DNA of 64,000 nt from contig NZ_WRPP01000011.1 of assembly GCF_009760405.1 (NCBI RefSeq), positions 124,001 through 188,000 on the forward strand, given 5' to 3'. Position numbers and translations under genes: made by a program. Source of the DNA: Nocardia terrae. Lineage in GTDB: Bacteria > Actinomycetota > Actinomycetes > Mycobacteriales > Mycobacteriaceae. Below the pieces are notes generated by a model. The model was not told the origin of the DNA, did not search any database, and was given only the letters and a program-made list of their open reading frames with translations. Each line of letters starts with the position of its first letter. Positions within the stretch are counted from its first letter, which is position 1. Of the stretch, positions 17,548-25,567 are shown piece after piece.

Positions 17548-19104
17548 ATGAATGCCCCGAGAACTGCCCTGGCTCGCCTGAGCGATCCCGATCTGCGGGA
17601 GTCGCCGGGTGAGTCGCCGCGACCGCCGGTGCGGTCGCGGGGCGGGGGGTTCGGGTCGCTCACTCCCGAACGCGCGCGGGTGCTCATGCTGGTGGCCGCC
17701 CGGCCGTCGGCGATCACCATGCTGGTGATCTTCATCCTTGTCTACGGCACCTTGTTCGCGGCGGGCAGCGGGACGAACGGGTCGTCCGGGGCGATCGCGG
17801 CGAGCTGGCTTGCGGTGCACCAGGTTCCGCTGGTGATCGGCAAGACCGGGATCGGGCTGTGGCCGCTGCTGCCGACCGCGCTGGCGTTGTGGCTGGTGGC
17901 CCGCGAGAGCGCGGAGGCCACGGAGTTCGACTACGAGACGAACGAGCTGGGCTGGGTGGTGGCGGCCGCGGTGGGCGGACCGCTGGTGATCACCGCGGTA
18001 TGCCTGGCGGTGGCCCGCGACGCGGCCGCGGTGGTGGCGCTGCAGCCGCCGGACACCCTGGCGGCCTTCGCCTGGGTACTCGGCCTGAATCTGCTGGCGA
18101 CGGCCGTCGGCATCGGTGTGCGGCGCTGGCGTGATGTCGCCGACCTGCTCCCGTTTCCCTTGCCGGACTGGCTGATTCCCGGTCTGCGCGCGGGCGTCCG
18201 GTCGGTGGGCCGGTTGCTGGCGGTGGCGACCGCGGTGACCGTGGTGTCCTTCCTGGCACACTGGTCCCGGCTCGGCGACACCTATCATGCCGCCGGAAAT
18301 GCCTTCGGCGCACTGGGTTTGACGGTGTTGTCGCTGGCCTACCTGCCGAATGTGGCGGTCGACGCGGTGAGCGTGCTGGTCGGCGGGCAGGTGCAGATCG
18401 GTCCGGGATCGTTGAGCCTGTTCGTGATTCACGGTGCGCCGGTGCCCGCGGTGCCGGTGGCCGCGGCGGTGCCCGCGGGTCCGGTGGCGGTGTGGTGGCT
18501 GGCGCTGCTGGTCGCGCCCGCGGCCGTGGGCGTGCTGTCGGGGCTGGATTGCGGTCGCACGTCGCGGGATCGGGCGGCCGCGCCGTGGGCGACGCTGACC
18601 GCCGCCGGGGTGGCGGCCGTGGTCATGGCGCTGCTCGGCGCGCTGGCCGGGGGCGAGCTGGGCACCTTCGGCCGGATCGCGCCCGACGTGGTGACCGTGG
18701 TGCTGGTGTTCGTGTGGCTGGCCGTCGCCGGATACGTGGGCATGCTGGGGGCCCGGTGGTTCGGTGGCCCGGCGGCCGTCGGCGCGGTCGCCTATGACGA
18801 GTACGAGGACGAGTACTACAACGACGAGGACTACGCGGACGACGAGTACTACTACGCGGACGACGAATACGAGGACGACGAGTACGACGACGAATTCGAG
18901 GACGAACAGGCCGCGGAGGGCGACTCCGAGGACGGGCCCGACGGCAACGGCGGCTGGTACGACGAGTCCGATCTCGACGGCGCGCTCGACGCCGAACTGG
19001 TCGAGGACCAGGACGATCCCGACCCCGCCGCCGCTGTGAAATCCGCCGAGAACCCCGACATCGTGGACGCGGAGGTGGTAGAGGGAGACCTGCCGGACAA
19101 GTAG
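17548..19104 (+). CDS. DUF6350 family integral membrane protein with acidic Tyr-rich tail
   Basis: A 518-residue polytopic membrane protein equivalent to M. tuberculosis Rv0955, which lies just before purN there too. Many hydrophobic helices run from AITMLVIFILVYGTLF to VVTVVLVFVWLAVAGYVGML at about residue 400. After that comes an extreme acidic/tyrosine run (YDEYEDEYYNDEDYADDEYY and similar), then an Asp/Glu-rich end. The ATG at 17548 (MNAPRTALARLSDPD) is preferred to 17485. Function is unknown. Its position next to the DUF5336 gene and purNH is conserved. Confidence 0.85.
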   Translation: MNAPRTALARLSDPDLRESPGESPRPPVRSRGGGFGSLTPERARVLMLVAARPSAITMLVIFILVYGTLFAAGSGTNGSSGAIAASWLAVHQVPLVIGKTGIGLWPLLPTALALWLVARESAEATEFDYETNELGWVVAAAVGGPLVITAVCLAVARDAAAVVALQPPDTLAAFAWVLGLNLLATAVGIGVRRWRDVADLLPFPLPDWLIPGLRAGVRSVGRLLAVATAVTVVSFLAHWSRLGDTYHAAGNAFGALGLTVLSLAYLPNVAVDAVSVLVGGQVQIGPGSLSLFVIHGAPVPAVPVAAAVPAGPVAVWWLALLVAPAAVGVLSGLDCGRTSRDRAAAPWATLTAAGVAAVVMALLGALAGGELGTFGRIAPDVVTVVLVFVWLAVAGYVGMLGARWFGGPAAVGAVAYDEYEDEYYNDEDYADDEYYYADDEYEDDEYDDEFEDEQAAEGDSEDGPDGNGGWYDESDLDGALDAELVEDQDDPDPAAAVKSAENPDIVDAEVVEGDLPDK

Positions 19105-19185
19105 CAATCGGGCGATAGTTACTCTTTAGGCGGCGGAGTTGCCCCCGCCGTCCCCATCCCGCTCCGATACCCAGGGAGTAGTGCG

Positions 19186-19842
19186 CTGAGTTCCACGCCC
19201 GCCCAGCTGCTGCCGCCGACCGCGCCCGCGAGCATCGTCGTGCTGGCCTCCGGCACCGGATCTCTGCTGCGTTCGCTGCTCGAGGCGACCCGGCGGCCGG
19301 GGTATCCCGCCCGAGTCGTCGCCGTCGGAGTGGACCGCGACTGTGCCGCCACCGACCACGCCGAGGCGTTCGACGTCTCCTCGTTCCAGGTCGCGCTGGG
19401 CGATTTCGCGAACCGCGCCGAATGGGATGTCGCGCTCACCGAGACGGTCGCGGTGTTCCAGCCCGACCTGATCGTGTCCGCGGGCTTCATGAAGATCCTC
19501 GGGCCCACGTTCATGGACCGTTTCGGCGGTCGCATCATCAATACCCATCCCGCGCTGCTGCCCGCGTTCCCCGGCGCGCACGGGGTGCGGGACGCGCTCG
19601 CCTACGGCGTCCGGGTCACGGGTTCGACCGTGCACCTGGTCGATTCGGGTGTGGACACCGGGCCGATCCTCGCGCAGGAGGCGGTCGCGGTGCTGCCCGA
19701 TGACGACGAGGACACCCTGCACGAGCGCATCAAGGTCGTGGAGCGTCGGTTGTTGGCGGAGGTCGTCGCCGCTGTCGCTACCCGAGGCATTGTCTCCGAT
19801 GGACGAAAGGCAGTTATTCCAGATGAGCGAGTTCTCCGGTGA
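19186..19842 (+). CDS. purN: Phosphoribosylglycinamide formyltransferase, probable CTG start
   Basis: A folate-dependent GAR transformylase for step 3 of purine synthesis, 218 residues from the proposed start. Motifs are IVVLASGTGSLLRSLLEA, VSAGFMKILGPTFM, INTHPALLPAFPGAHG with catalytic Asn/His, and the Asp region HLVDSGVDTGPILAQE. The frame has no ATG, GTG or TTG that would include the conserved strand before GTG 19240. CTG 19186 (reading LSSTPAQLLPPTAPAS) has GGGAG seven bases upstream, so a CTG start is likely. The 3' end overlaps purH by four bases (GTGA). Confidence 0.9.
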   Translation: MSSTPAQLLPPTAPASIVVLASGTGSLLRSLLEATRRPGYPARVVAVGVDRDCAATDHAEAFDVSSFQVALGDFANRAEWDVALTETVAVFQPDLIVSAGFMKILGPTFMDRFGGRIINTHPALLPAFPGAHGVRDALAYGVRVTGSTVHLVDSGVDTGPILAQEAVAVLPDDDEDTLHERIKVVERRLLAEVVAAVATRGIVSDGRKAVIPDERVLR

Positions 19843-21443
19843 GTGAGCGCAGCGAACGACAGTCCGGCGCAGCCGAACGCAAGCCGATCAAGCGGGCCCT
19901 CGTAAGCGTCTACGACAAGACCGGTCTGATCGAACTGGCCACGGGCCTGCATCAGGCGGGCGTGGAGCTGGTCTCGACCGGCTCGACCGCCAACAAGATC
20001 GCCGACGCCGGCATCCCGGTCACCAAAGTCGAAGACCTGACCGGTTTTCCGGAGACCCTCGACGGTCGCGTCAAGACCCTGCACCCGCGCGTGCACGCCG
20101 GCATCCTGGCCGACACCCGCAAGGAGGAGCACGTCGACCAGCTCGTCGAGCTCGGGGTCGAGGCGTTCCAGCTCGTCGTGGTGAACCTGTACCCGTTCAC
20201 CCAGACCGTGGCCTCGGGCGCGAGCGTCGACGAGTGCGTCGAGCAGATCGACATCGGCGGCCCGTCCATGGTGCGCGCCGCCGCCAAGAACCACCCGTCG
20301 GTCGCGGTGGTCGTGAACACCGGTGACTACGCCGAGGTGATCGCGGCCGTGCAGCAGGGCGGTTTCACCCTGCCCGAGCGGACCGCCCTGGCCGCCAAGG
20401 CTTTCCAGCACACCGCCACCTACGACGTGGCCGTCGCGAGCTGGATGACCAATGTGGCCGTTCCGGCCGCCGCGCCGGAATCCGAAGCGGCGGACAAGTT
20501 CCCGGCCTGGATCGGCGCGACCTGGAACCGCGAGAACGTGCTGCGCTACGGCGAGAACCCGCACCAGGGCGCGGCGCTCTACGTCAACGAGGCCGGTCCG
20601 GCCGGGCTGGCGCAGGCGAAGCAGTTGCACGGCAAGGAGATGTCGTACAACAACTACACCGACGCCGATGCCGCCTGGCGCGCCGCCTACGACTTCGACG
20701 AGCCCGCGGTCGCGGTCATCAAGCACGCGAACCCCTGCGGCATCGCGGTCGGCGCGGACATCGCCGAGGCGCACCGCAAGGCGCACGCCACCGACCCGGT
20801 CTCCGCGTACGGCGGCGTGATCGCGGCCAACCGTGAGGTCTCCGTCGAGATGGCCGAGCAGGTCGCCGAGATCTTCACCGAGGTCATCGTGGCCCCGGCC
20901 TACGCCAACGGCGCGGTGGAGGTGCTGCAGCGCAAGAAGAACGTGCGCGTGCTGGTGGCCGATCCGGCCCAGCGCAAGGGCGCGGAACTGCGCCCGGTCA
21001 GCGGCGGCGTGCTGCTGCAGGACCGCGACATCCTCGACGCCGAGGGCGACAGCGCCGCCAACTGGACCCTCGCCGCCGGCGAGGCCGCCGACGAGGCCAC
21101 CCTGCGCGATCTCGAATTCGCCTGGCGCGCTTGCCGGGCCGTGAAGTCCAACGCCATCCTGCTGGCCGACGCCGGTGCGGCGGTCGGCGTGGGCATGGGC
21201 CAGGTCAACCGGGTCGACTCCTGCAAGCTGGCCGTGGAGCGCGCCGGTGACCGGGCCAAGGGTTCGGTGGCGGCCTCGGACGCCTTCTTCCCGTTCTCGG
21301 ACGGCCCGCAGATCCTGGTGGCCGCGGGCGTGCGCGCCATCGTGCACCCGGGCGGTTCCATCCGCGACAAGGACACCATCGACCTGTGCCGCGAGGCCGG
21401 GGTCACGCTGTACCTGACGGGGTCGCGTCACTTCGCGCACTGA
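19839..21443 (+). CDS. purH: Bifunctional AICAR transformylase / IMP cyclohydrolase
   Basis: A 534-residue enzyme for the last two steps of IMP synthesis. The IMP cyclohydrolase/MGS domain comes first (RALVSVYDKTGLIELA, ELVSTGSTANKIADAGIPV, GRVKTLHPRVHAGIL). The AICAR transformylase domain follows (LRYGENPHQGAALY, IKHANPCGIAVG with the catalytic Lys-His, DPVSAYGGVIAANREV, ASDAFFPFSDG). The GTG start at 19839 overlaps the purN stop, indicating translational coupling. A strong hairpin follows the stop. Confidence 0.97.
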   Translation: MSERSERQSGAAERKPIKRALVSVYDKTGLIELATGLHQAGVELVSTGSTANKIADAGIPVTKVEDLTGFPETLDGRVKTLHPRVHAGILADTRKEEHVDQLVELGVEAFQLVVVNLYPFTQTVASGASVDECVEQIDIGGPSMVRAAAKNHPSVAVVVNTGDYAEVIAAVQQGGFTLPERTALAAKAFQHTATYDVAVASWMTNVAVPAAAPESEAADKFPAWIGATWNRENVLRYGENPHQGAALYVNEAGPAGLAQAKQLHGKEMSYNNYTDADAAWRAAYDFDEPAVAVIKHANPCGIAVGADIAEAHRKAHATDPVSAYGGVIAANREVSVEMAEQVAEIFTEVIVAPAYANGAVEVLQRKKNVRVLVADPAQRKGAELRPVSGGVLLQDRDILDAEGDSAANWTLAAGEAADEATLRDLEFAWRACRAVKSNAILLADAGAAVGVGMGQVNRVDSCKLAVERAGDRAKGSVAASDAFFPFSDGPQILVAAGVRAIVHPGGSIRDKDTIDLCREAGVTLYLTGSRHFAH

Positions 21444-21474
21444 GCGAATGGCATAGCGGTACAACAGAATCGGG

Positions 21475-21511
21475 AAAGGGTGCGAATCGCGAATCGCGAT
21501 CCGCACCCTTT
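21475..21511. terminator. Bidirectional terminator, purH / lipoprotein
   Basis: A 17-base stem with one internal mismatch, AAAGGGTGCGAATCGCG and CGCGATCCGCACCCTTT, around loop AAT. It is followed by TCTCGTT. It sits between two convergent genes. Confidence 0.8.
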
Positions 21512-21524
21512 CTCGTTCCGGGAA

Positions 21525-21977
21525 CTAATTGGCGCTCAGTACCTTTCGATCTCCCAGCGGGGACTTCAGCTGGATCTCGAGGGTGCCGAAGACCGCGATC
21601 ATGGTGCACATCTTGCCGACCGCGGTGGGCAGTGTGCCGGACTTCAGGTCGACGGTGACGGTGGAGGAGGTCTCGGTGACGGCGGCGTCGACGCCGTAGC
21701 ACTCGGGTGAGCCGGTCTGGAAGTTCACCGCGATCTTGTCGGGGGCGAGCCGGGTCCAACTGTCGAACGAGATGCTGTGCGGGCCGACGATGCCCGGGTC
21801 GGCGGTGAAGGGGCGCCCGATCTGGCCGCCCGGCGCCTCGGTGGGCGTGCTGGTGGCGGTGCTGCTGGATTTCGCTTGGCCGCCAGTGTCTTTCGAGCCG
21901 CTGCACGCGGTCGCGGCCAGCCCGATCAGCGCGATCGCGGCGGCAGCGATCACGCGGCGTCCCCTTGTCCCGTCCAT
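21525..21977 (-). CDS. Putative lipoprotein
   Basis: A 150-residue exported lipoprotein. The signal region reads RRVIAAAAIALIGLAATACS, with lipobox LAATAC and the modified Cys near residue 25. A Ser/Thr-rich spacer follows, then a domain with SFDSWTRLAPDKIAVNF, a Cys pair (ECYGVDA and KMCTMIAVF) that could form one disulfide, and LGDRKVLSAN at the end. It looks like other small mycolata lipoproteins, but I cannot assign a named family. The ATG at 21977 has AGGG eight bases before it; the in-frame GTG at 21986 is an alternative. Confidence 0.75.
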   Translation of the reverse strand: MDGTRGRRVIAAAAIALIGLAATACSGSKDTGGQAKSSSTATSTPTEAPGGQIGRPFTADPGIVGPHSISFDSWTRLAPDKIAVNFQTGSPECYGVDAAVTETSSTVTVDLKSGTLPTAVGKMCTMIAVFGTLEIQLKSPLGDRKVLSAN

Positions 21978-22192
21978 GGCTGACACCCTAGTGGCAGGGA
22001 CCGGTCGGCTGGTTCGGCATCGCCGGTTCCTTACTTTGGCGAATTTCTGGCGACGACACGCCGAAATCTTCGCAGACCCGGCGCGTATCCCTGCGCTGAC
22101 CGGTGCGTCGTGGGTAATCTCGATTCAGATGCGCCAATGCACTTCCGTGCCATCGTCTTACCTATGATCACCATCTCCCGAAAGGACACACC

Positions 22193-22753
22193 GTGGGCGA
22201 CACACTGAGGGTTGGAGAAGAACTCAAGGCGGGAGAGTCGTTGACAGGTGGTGCCTACACCCTGGCGCTGCAATCCGATGGCAATCTCGTGCTCACCGAG
22301 CCGGACGGCAATGTCGTGTGGGCGAGCATGACCCACAACCAGGGCGTCGAGCGCCTGGCCCTGCAAGACGACGGCAACCTCGTGCTCTACAAGGGCGACG
22401 GCGCCGCCTGGTCCACCGAGACCAACGGCAAGGACGCGGATCGCCTGGTCGTGCAGGCCGACCGCAATGTCGTGCTGTACGGCAAGGACGGCAGCCCGCT
22501 GTGGGCGTCGGACACCAAGACCGACAACCCGCTCGCGGCCCCGGAGCCCGTGGCCGAGGCCGCCCCGGTCGCCGAGGAGGTGCCCCCGCCGCCGCCCGCG
22601 GCGCAGACCTACACGGTCGAGCCGGGCGACACCCTGTGGGCCATCGCCGAGCGCTTCTACGGCGACGGCAACCGCTTCGGCGAGATCGCGGCCGCCAGCG
22701 GCATCGACAACCCGGACGCCATCAACGTGGGCCAGGTCCTGACCATCCCGTAA
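22193..22753 (+). CDS. Bulb-type lectin - LysM protein
   Basis: A 186-residue protein. Residues 1-110 form a bulb-type (monocot mannose-binding) lectin domain with three QxDxNxVxY-type repeats: LQSDGNLVLT (last Tyr lost), LQDDGNLVLY and VQADRNVVLY. A Pro-rich linker (VPPPPPA) leads to one LysM domain (YTVEPGDTLWAIAERFY to INVGQVLTIP). The lectin should bind mannose-type sugars and LysM should bind peptidoglycan. There is no signal peptide, so export is unclear. Start GTG 22193 has AAAGGA seven bases upstream. A GAAA-loop terminator follows. Confidence 0.88.
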   Translation: MGDTLRVGEELKAGESLTGGAYTLALQSDGNLVLTEPDGNVVWASMTHNQGVERLALQDDGNLVLYKGDGAAWSTETNGKDADRLVVQADRNVVLYGKDGSPLWASDTKTDNPLAAPEPVAEAAPVAEEVPPPPPAAQTYTVEPGDTLWAIAERFYGDGNRFGEIAAASGIDNPDAINVGQVLTIP

Positions 22754-22783
22754 ATCGGGATGCACCAAGGACTTTGAAACAAG

Positions 22784-22825
22784 AAGAGGCTCCGATGCGA
22801 AAGCATCGGAGCCTCTTTCTCTTTC
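22784..22825 (+). terminator. GAAA-tetraloop terminator after the lectin-LysM gene
   Basis: A perfect 15-bp stem, AAGAGGCTCCGATGC and its complement, around GAAA, then TCTCTTTC. It lies between convergent genes and may also end the ribosomal-protein transcript arriving from the other side. Confidence 0.85.
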
Positions 22826-22843
22826 GATGTTCCAGCGAACCGC

Positions 22844-23098
22844 CTATCGGCTCGTGAACGGGAGCAGGGCCATTTCGCGCGCGTTCTTCACCGCGACGGC
22901 GACCTGGCGCTGCTGCTGCGGGGTCAGGCCGGTGACGCGCCGGCTGCGGATCTTGCCGCGGTCGGAGATGAACGTGCGGAGCAGGTTCACATCCTTGTAG
23001 TCGACGGTCTCGACGCCGGCGGCGATCAGGGGATTCTTCTTCGGGCGGCGGGCCTGCTCGGCACGGACCTTCTTCGACGGTGCTCGCTTCACTGCCAT
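22844..23098 (-). CDS. rpsR: 30S ribosomal protein bS18, zinc-independent paralogue
   Basis: An 84-residue bS18 with VDYKDVNLLRTFISDRGKI and SRRVTGLTPQQQRQVAVAVK. It has no cysteine, so it lacks the zinc-binding motif of the zinc-type paralogue. It is the last gene of a four-gene minus-strand group in the order bL28-bL33-uS14-bS18, as in the mycobacterial alternative ribosomal operon (Rv2058c-Rv2055c). Such copies replace the zinc-containing forms when zinc is scarce, freeing metal. Expression is probably under the Zur-like site at 23887. Confidence 0.93.
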   Translation of the reverse strand: MAVKRAPSKKVRAEQARRPKKNPLIAAGVETVDYKDVNLLRTFISDRGKIRSRRVTGLTPQQQRQVAVAVKNAREMALLPFTSR

Positions 23099-23131
23099 GT
23101 CAGCGGTTCCTCACTCACGGATCGTGGATGC

Positions 23132-23437
23132 TTACCAGCTCGATTTGTGCACACCGGGCAGTTCTCCCCGATGGGCCATCGCGCGAACCCGCACACGCGA
23201 GAGACCGAATTTCCGGAGATGACCACGCGGGCGTCCGTCCGCGGCGTCCCGATTGCGCAATCGTACCGGACTTGCGTCCCGAGGCATTTTCTGCAGGGCG
23301 GACTGCGCGGCCGACCGTTCCTCGTCGCTGCTGCTCGGCTTGCGGATGATCTCCTTCAGTTCCGCTCGCCGTTCGGCGTAGCGGGCCACGATCAGTTTGC
23401 GCTCTTCGTTTTTCGCGATCTTCGACTTCTTCGCCAC
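23132..23437 (-). CDS. rpsN: 30S ribosomal protein uS14, zinc-independent paralogue
   Basis: A 101-residue long-type uS14 (MAKKSKIAKNEERKLIVARY, NRDAADGRPRGHLRKFGLSR, ending HKSSW). The short zinc-binding form has two CxxC pairs; this one has no cysteine. It begins at GTG 23437, one base after the rpmG stop (TGA-C-GTG), so translation is probably coupled. Confidence 0.93.
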   Translation of the reverse strand: MAKKSKIAKNEERKLIVARYAERRAELKEIIRKPSSSDEERSAAQSALQKMPRDASPVRLRNRDAADGRPRGHLRKFGLSRVRVRAMAHRGELPGVHKSSW

Positions 23438-23438
23438 G

Positions 23439-23609
23439 TCACCGGTCCTCGCGGAAGTCCACGTGCTGGCGGGCGACCGGGTCGTACTTCTTGAGGACCA
23501 TCCGGTCGGGATCGTTGCGCCGGTTCTTGCGGGTGACGTAGGTGTAGCCGGTTCCGGCCGTGGACTTCAGCTTGATGACGGGACGGATGTCGGTCGACTT
23601 CGATGCCAT
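23439..23609 (-). CDS. rpmG: 50S ribosomal protein bL33, zinc-independent paralogue
   Basis: A 56-residue gene easily missed because of its size. It reads MASKSTDIRPVIKLKSTAGT, then GYTYVTRKNRRNDPDRMVLK, then KYDPVARQHVDFREDR. The pattern matches mycobacterial RpmG1 closely and has no cysteine. It starts 13 bases after the rpmB stop and is followed at one base by rpsN. Confidence 0.93.
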   Translation of the reverse strand: MASKSTDIRPVIKLKSTAGTGYTYVTRKNRRNDPDRMVLKKYDPVARQHVDFREDR

Positions 23610-23621
23610 TGCTGTTTCCTC

Positions 23622-23858
23622 TCAGATCTTCTCGCCTGCGGCACGCAGGCGAGCGACGACCGCTTCGATGCCGTCGCGGTCGATGACCTTGATGCCCTTG
23701 GCCGAGACTCGCAGCGTGATGCGCCGGTCCTCGCTGGGCAGGTAGTAGGTCTTGCGCTGGATATTGGGGTCCCAGCGCCGGTTGGTCCGCTTGTGCGAGT
23801 GCGACACGGACTTGCCGAAGCCCGGCTTGCGACCGGTGACCTGGCAGATCGCCGACAT
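23622..23858 (-). CDS. rpmB: 50S ribosomal protein bL28, zinc-independent paralogue
   Basis: A 78-residue bL28 (MSAICQVTGRKPGFGKSVSH, KRTNRRWDPNIQRKTYYLPS, DRDGIEAVVARLRAAGEKI). Only one Cys is present, so the four-Cys zinc site is absent. It is the first gene of the minus-strand ribosomal group, about 30 bases from the Zur-like site. I choose ATG 23858, which has AAGGGAG five bases upstream; a GTG two codons earlier is possible. Confidence 0.92.
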   Translation of the reverse strand: MSAICQVTGRKPGFGKSVSHSHKRTNRRWDPNIQRKTYYLPSEDRRITLRVSAKGIKVIDRDGIEAVVARLRAAGEKI

Positions 23859-23886
23859 GGGCACTCCCTTCCTGGTTGGACGTTAC

Positions 23887-23904
23887 TGACAATCGTTTTC
23901 GACA
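23887..23904 (-). promoter_or_regulatory. Zur-box-like site before rpmB
   Basis: On the minus strand this reads TGTCGAAAACGATTGTCA. It aligns with the second site at 23940-23958 as (T/C)GAAAA(T/C)(C/G)ATTGTC and resembles the AT-rich actinobacterial Zur consensus TGAAAATCATTTTCA. Position just upstream of the first ribosomal gene supports zinc-dependent repression. Confidence 0.7.
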
Positions 23905-23939
23905 ACGAACTTATTCCAAGGTACATTGACTCCTCGGTA

Positions 23940-23958
23940 ATTGAAAATCATTGTCGAA
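23940..23958 (+). promoter_or_regulatory. Zur-box-like site before the COG0523 gene
   Basis: The sequence TTGAAAATCATTGTCGAA is an imperfect palindrome close to the Zur consensus TGAAAATCATTTTCA. It ends just before the GTG at 23969, so bound repressor would block the promoter or the start of transcription. Confidence 0.78.
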
Positions 23959-23968
23959 AGGGGGACCG

Positions 23969-25276
23969 GTGGCGTCCCAACGCAAGCCCGTGCTCGTCCT
24001 CGCCGGACTCCCCGGACGCGCCGCCGAGGGCGTCGAACGGGCCGCCCGGCTGCTCGGCGCCGGGCCGGGAACCGTCGTGGTCCGCCACGACCTGAGCGAA
24101 CTCCGCCAGGGCGTGGTGCGGCGCATCGTTCGCAGCTGTGCCGCCGATGGAGCGGTCGGGCGCGAGAGCGTGACCGTGTTGGAACTCGCGCACGGGTGCG
24201 TCTCCTGCACGCTGCGCGCCGATCTGTTGCCCTACCTGTGCCTGCTCGCCGAGCGGGATTCGGTGCGGCGCATCGTGCTCGCGCTGGATCCGGCCTTCGA
24301 GGCGGAAGCGGTGTGCCAGGCCATCGATGACGTGGTGGTGACCGGAGTCAACGGCCGGATCGACGGCCCGGCCGGGCGCACCGTCCGGATCGATTCGGTG
24401 CTCACCTGTGTCGACGCCCGCGATTGGCTGGCCGACGCCACCGGCGACGAGACCTTCGCCGAGCGTGGTCACGCCACCGCCGAGGATGAGCGCACCATGG
24501 CCCAGCTGGCCGTCGGCCAGGTCGAATTCGCCGACGCCCTGCTGGTTTTCGACTCCGGAGCCGATCTGCTGGACCGCGAGCGCACCACCGCCGTGCTGGC
24601 GCGCCTGGCCCCGCGCGCTCCCGTCACCTACGTGGCCGAGCCCGCCGCGCTGGACACGGACGACCTGACCTGGCTGCTGCGCCGCGTACCCGCGGACGCG
24701 CGCCGCGGCGCGCCCTTCGATCCGCATGCCCCGCTGCTGGCGGGCGCGCCTCCGCTGGAACCGGATTGCGGTGTGGCACTGGTCGAATTCGCCACCGACC
24801 GCCCCTTTCACCCCGATCGACTGCACTCGGCCATCGACGTGCTGCTGGACGGCGTGGTGAGCGCCCGCGGCCGGGTGTGGCTGGCCACCCAGCCCGACGA
24901 GGTGGTGTGGCTGGAATCCGCGGGCGGTGGGCTGCGGGTGGGCGGCGCGGGAAAGTGGCTGGCCGCCATGACATCCCGGGAACTCGAGCAGGTCGACCCG
25001 GAGCGTGCCACGCTGGCCTCGCTGCGCTGGCACGAGCACTTCGGTGACCGCCACACCTCGCTGGTGATCCTGGTCGCCGACTCCGATCCGGAGGAGATCC
25101 GGCACGCGCTGCACTGGGCGCTGGTCGACGAGGACGAACTGCGCCAGGTGCGTTTCGCGCCCGAGCGGGTCGCGCTGTGGGCCGATCCGTTCGGCGACCA
25201 GCACGAAGAGCCTTGTGACACAAACCGATCCACGCCCGTCGCCGGGGACGGCGCGACCCGTAACAACGAAAGGTGA
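23969..25276 (+). CDS. COG0523/CobW-like protein without a P-loop (Rv0106 type)
   Basis: A 435-residue member of the COG0523 superfamily, closest in pattern to M. tuberculosis Rv0106. COG0523 GTPases normally have GxxGxGKT and a metal-binding CxCC. Here the N-terminus reads VLVLAGLPGRAAEGVERAAR with no GKT, and the metal motif is GCVSCTLR (CxxC). The C-terminal CobW_C part contains RPFHPDRLH, LWLA-type strands, GGGLRVGGAGKWLAAMTSRE and FGDRHTSLVI. So GTP hydrolysis is doubtful. The equivalent mycobacterial gene in the alternative ribosome operon has, from memory, been described as a factor that recruits the hibernation protein to ribosomes. I start at GTG 23969 after GGGGG. rpmE starts five bases after the stop. 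Confidence 0.85.
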   Translation: MASQRKPVLVLAGLPGRAAEGVERAARLLGAGPGTVVVRHDLSELRQGVVRRIVRSCAADGAVGRESVTVLELAHGCVSCTLRADLLPYLCLLAERDSVRRIVLALDPAFEAEAVCQAIDDVVVTGVNGRIDGPAGRTVRIDSVLTCVDARDWLADATGDETFAERGHATAEDERTMAQLAVGQVEFADALLVFDSGADLLDRERTTAVLARLAPRAPVTYVAEPAALDTDDLTWLLRRVPADARRGAPFDPHAPLLAGAPPLEPDCGVALVEFATDRPFHPDRLHSAIDVLLDGVVSARGRVWLATQPDEVVWLESAGGGLRVGGAGKWLAAMTSRELEQVDPERATLASLRWHEHFGDRHTSLVILVADSDPEEIRHALHWALVDEDELRQVRFAPERVALWADPFGDQHEEPCDTNRSTPVAGDGATRNNER

Positions 25277-25280
25277 ACCG

Positions 25281-25565
25281 ATGAGGCAGGGCATCCATCC
25301 CGACTACCACCCGGTGGTCTTCCAGGACGTGAGCACCGGAAAGTGCTTTCTGACCCGTTCCACCGCGGTGTCCACCCGCACCATCGACTGGGAGGACGGC
25401 AATACCTACCCGCTGCTGGTGGTCGATGTGACTTCCGATTCCCATCCCTTCTGGACCGGAAATCAGCGCGTGCTCGATACCGCGGGCCGGGTGGAGAAGT
25501 TCGAGCGCCGTTATGGCAAACGAGTTCGCGGCAACCGCCATTCGACGATCGACAAGGAGAACTGA
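25281..25565 (+). CDS. rpmE2: 50S ribosomal protein bL31 type B
   Basis: A 94-residue type B bL31 (MRQGIHPDYHPVVFQDVSTG, TRSTAVSTRTIDWEDG, VTSDSHPFWTGNQRVLDTAG). It has one Cys only and so lacks the zinc site of type A. AAAGGTGA precedes ATG 25281. It is followed at two bases by rpmF, in the plus-strand half of the zinc-starvation module. Confidence 0.94.
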   Translation: MRQGIHPDYHPVVFQDVSTGKCFLTRSTAVSTRTIDWEDGNTYPLLVVDVTSDSHPFWTGNQRVLDTAGRVEKFERRYGKRVRGNRHSTIDKEN

Positions 25566-25567
25566 CA

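Noticed and set aside
16408..19107. An 899-codon antisense open frame across the DUF5336 and DUF6350 genes
   Set aside because: It mirrors the sense repeats, contains no recognisable domain, and the sense genes have membrane segments and conserved synteny.
24000..24040. A P-loop for GTP binding in the COG0523-like protein
   Set aside because: The segment is LPGRAAEGVERAARL, with no GKT/GKS, so I did not call it an active GTPase.
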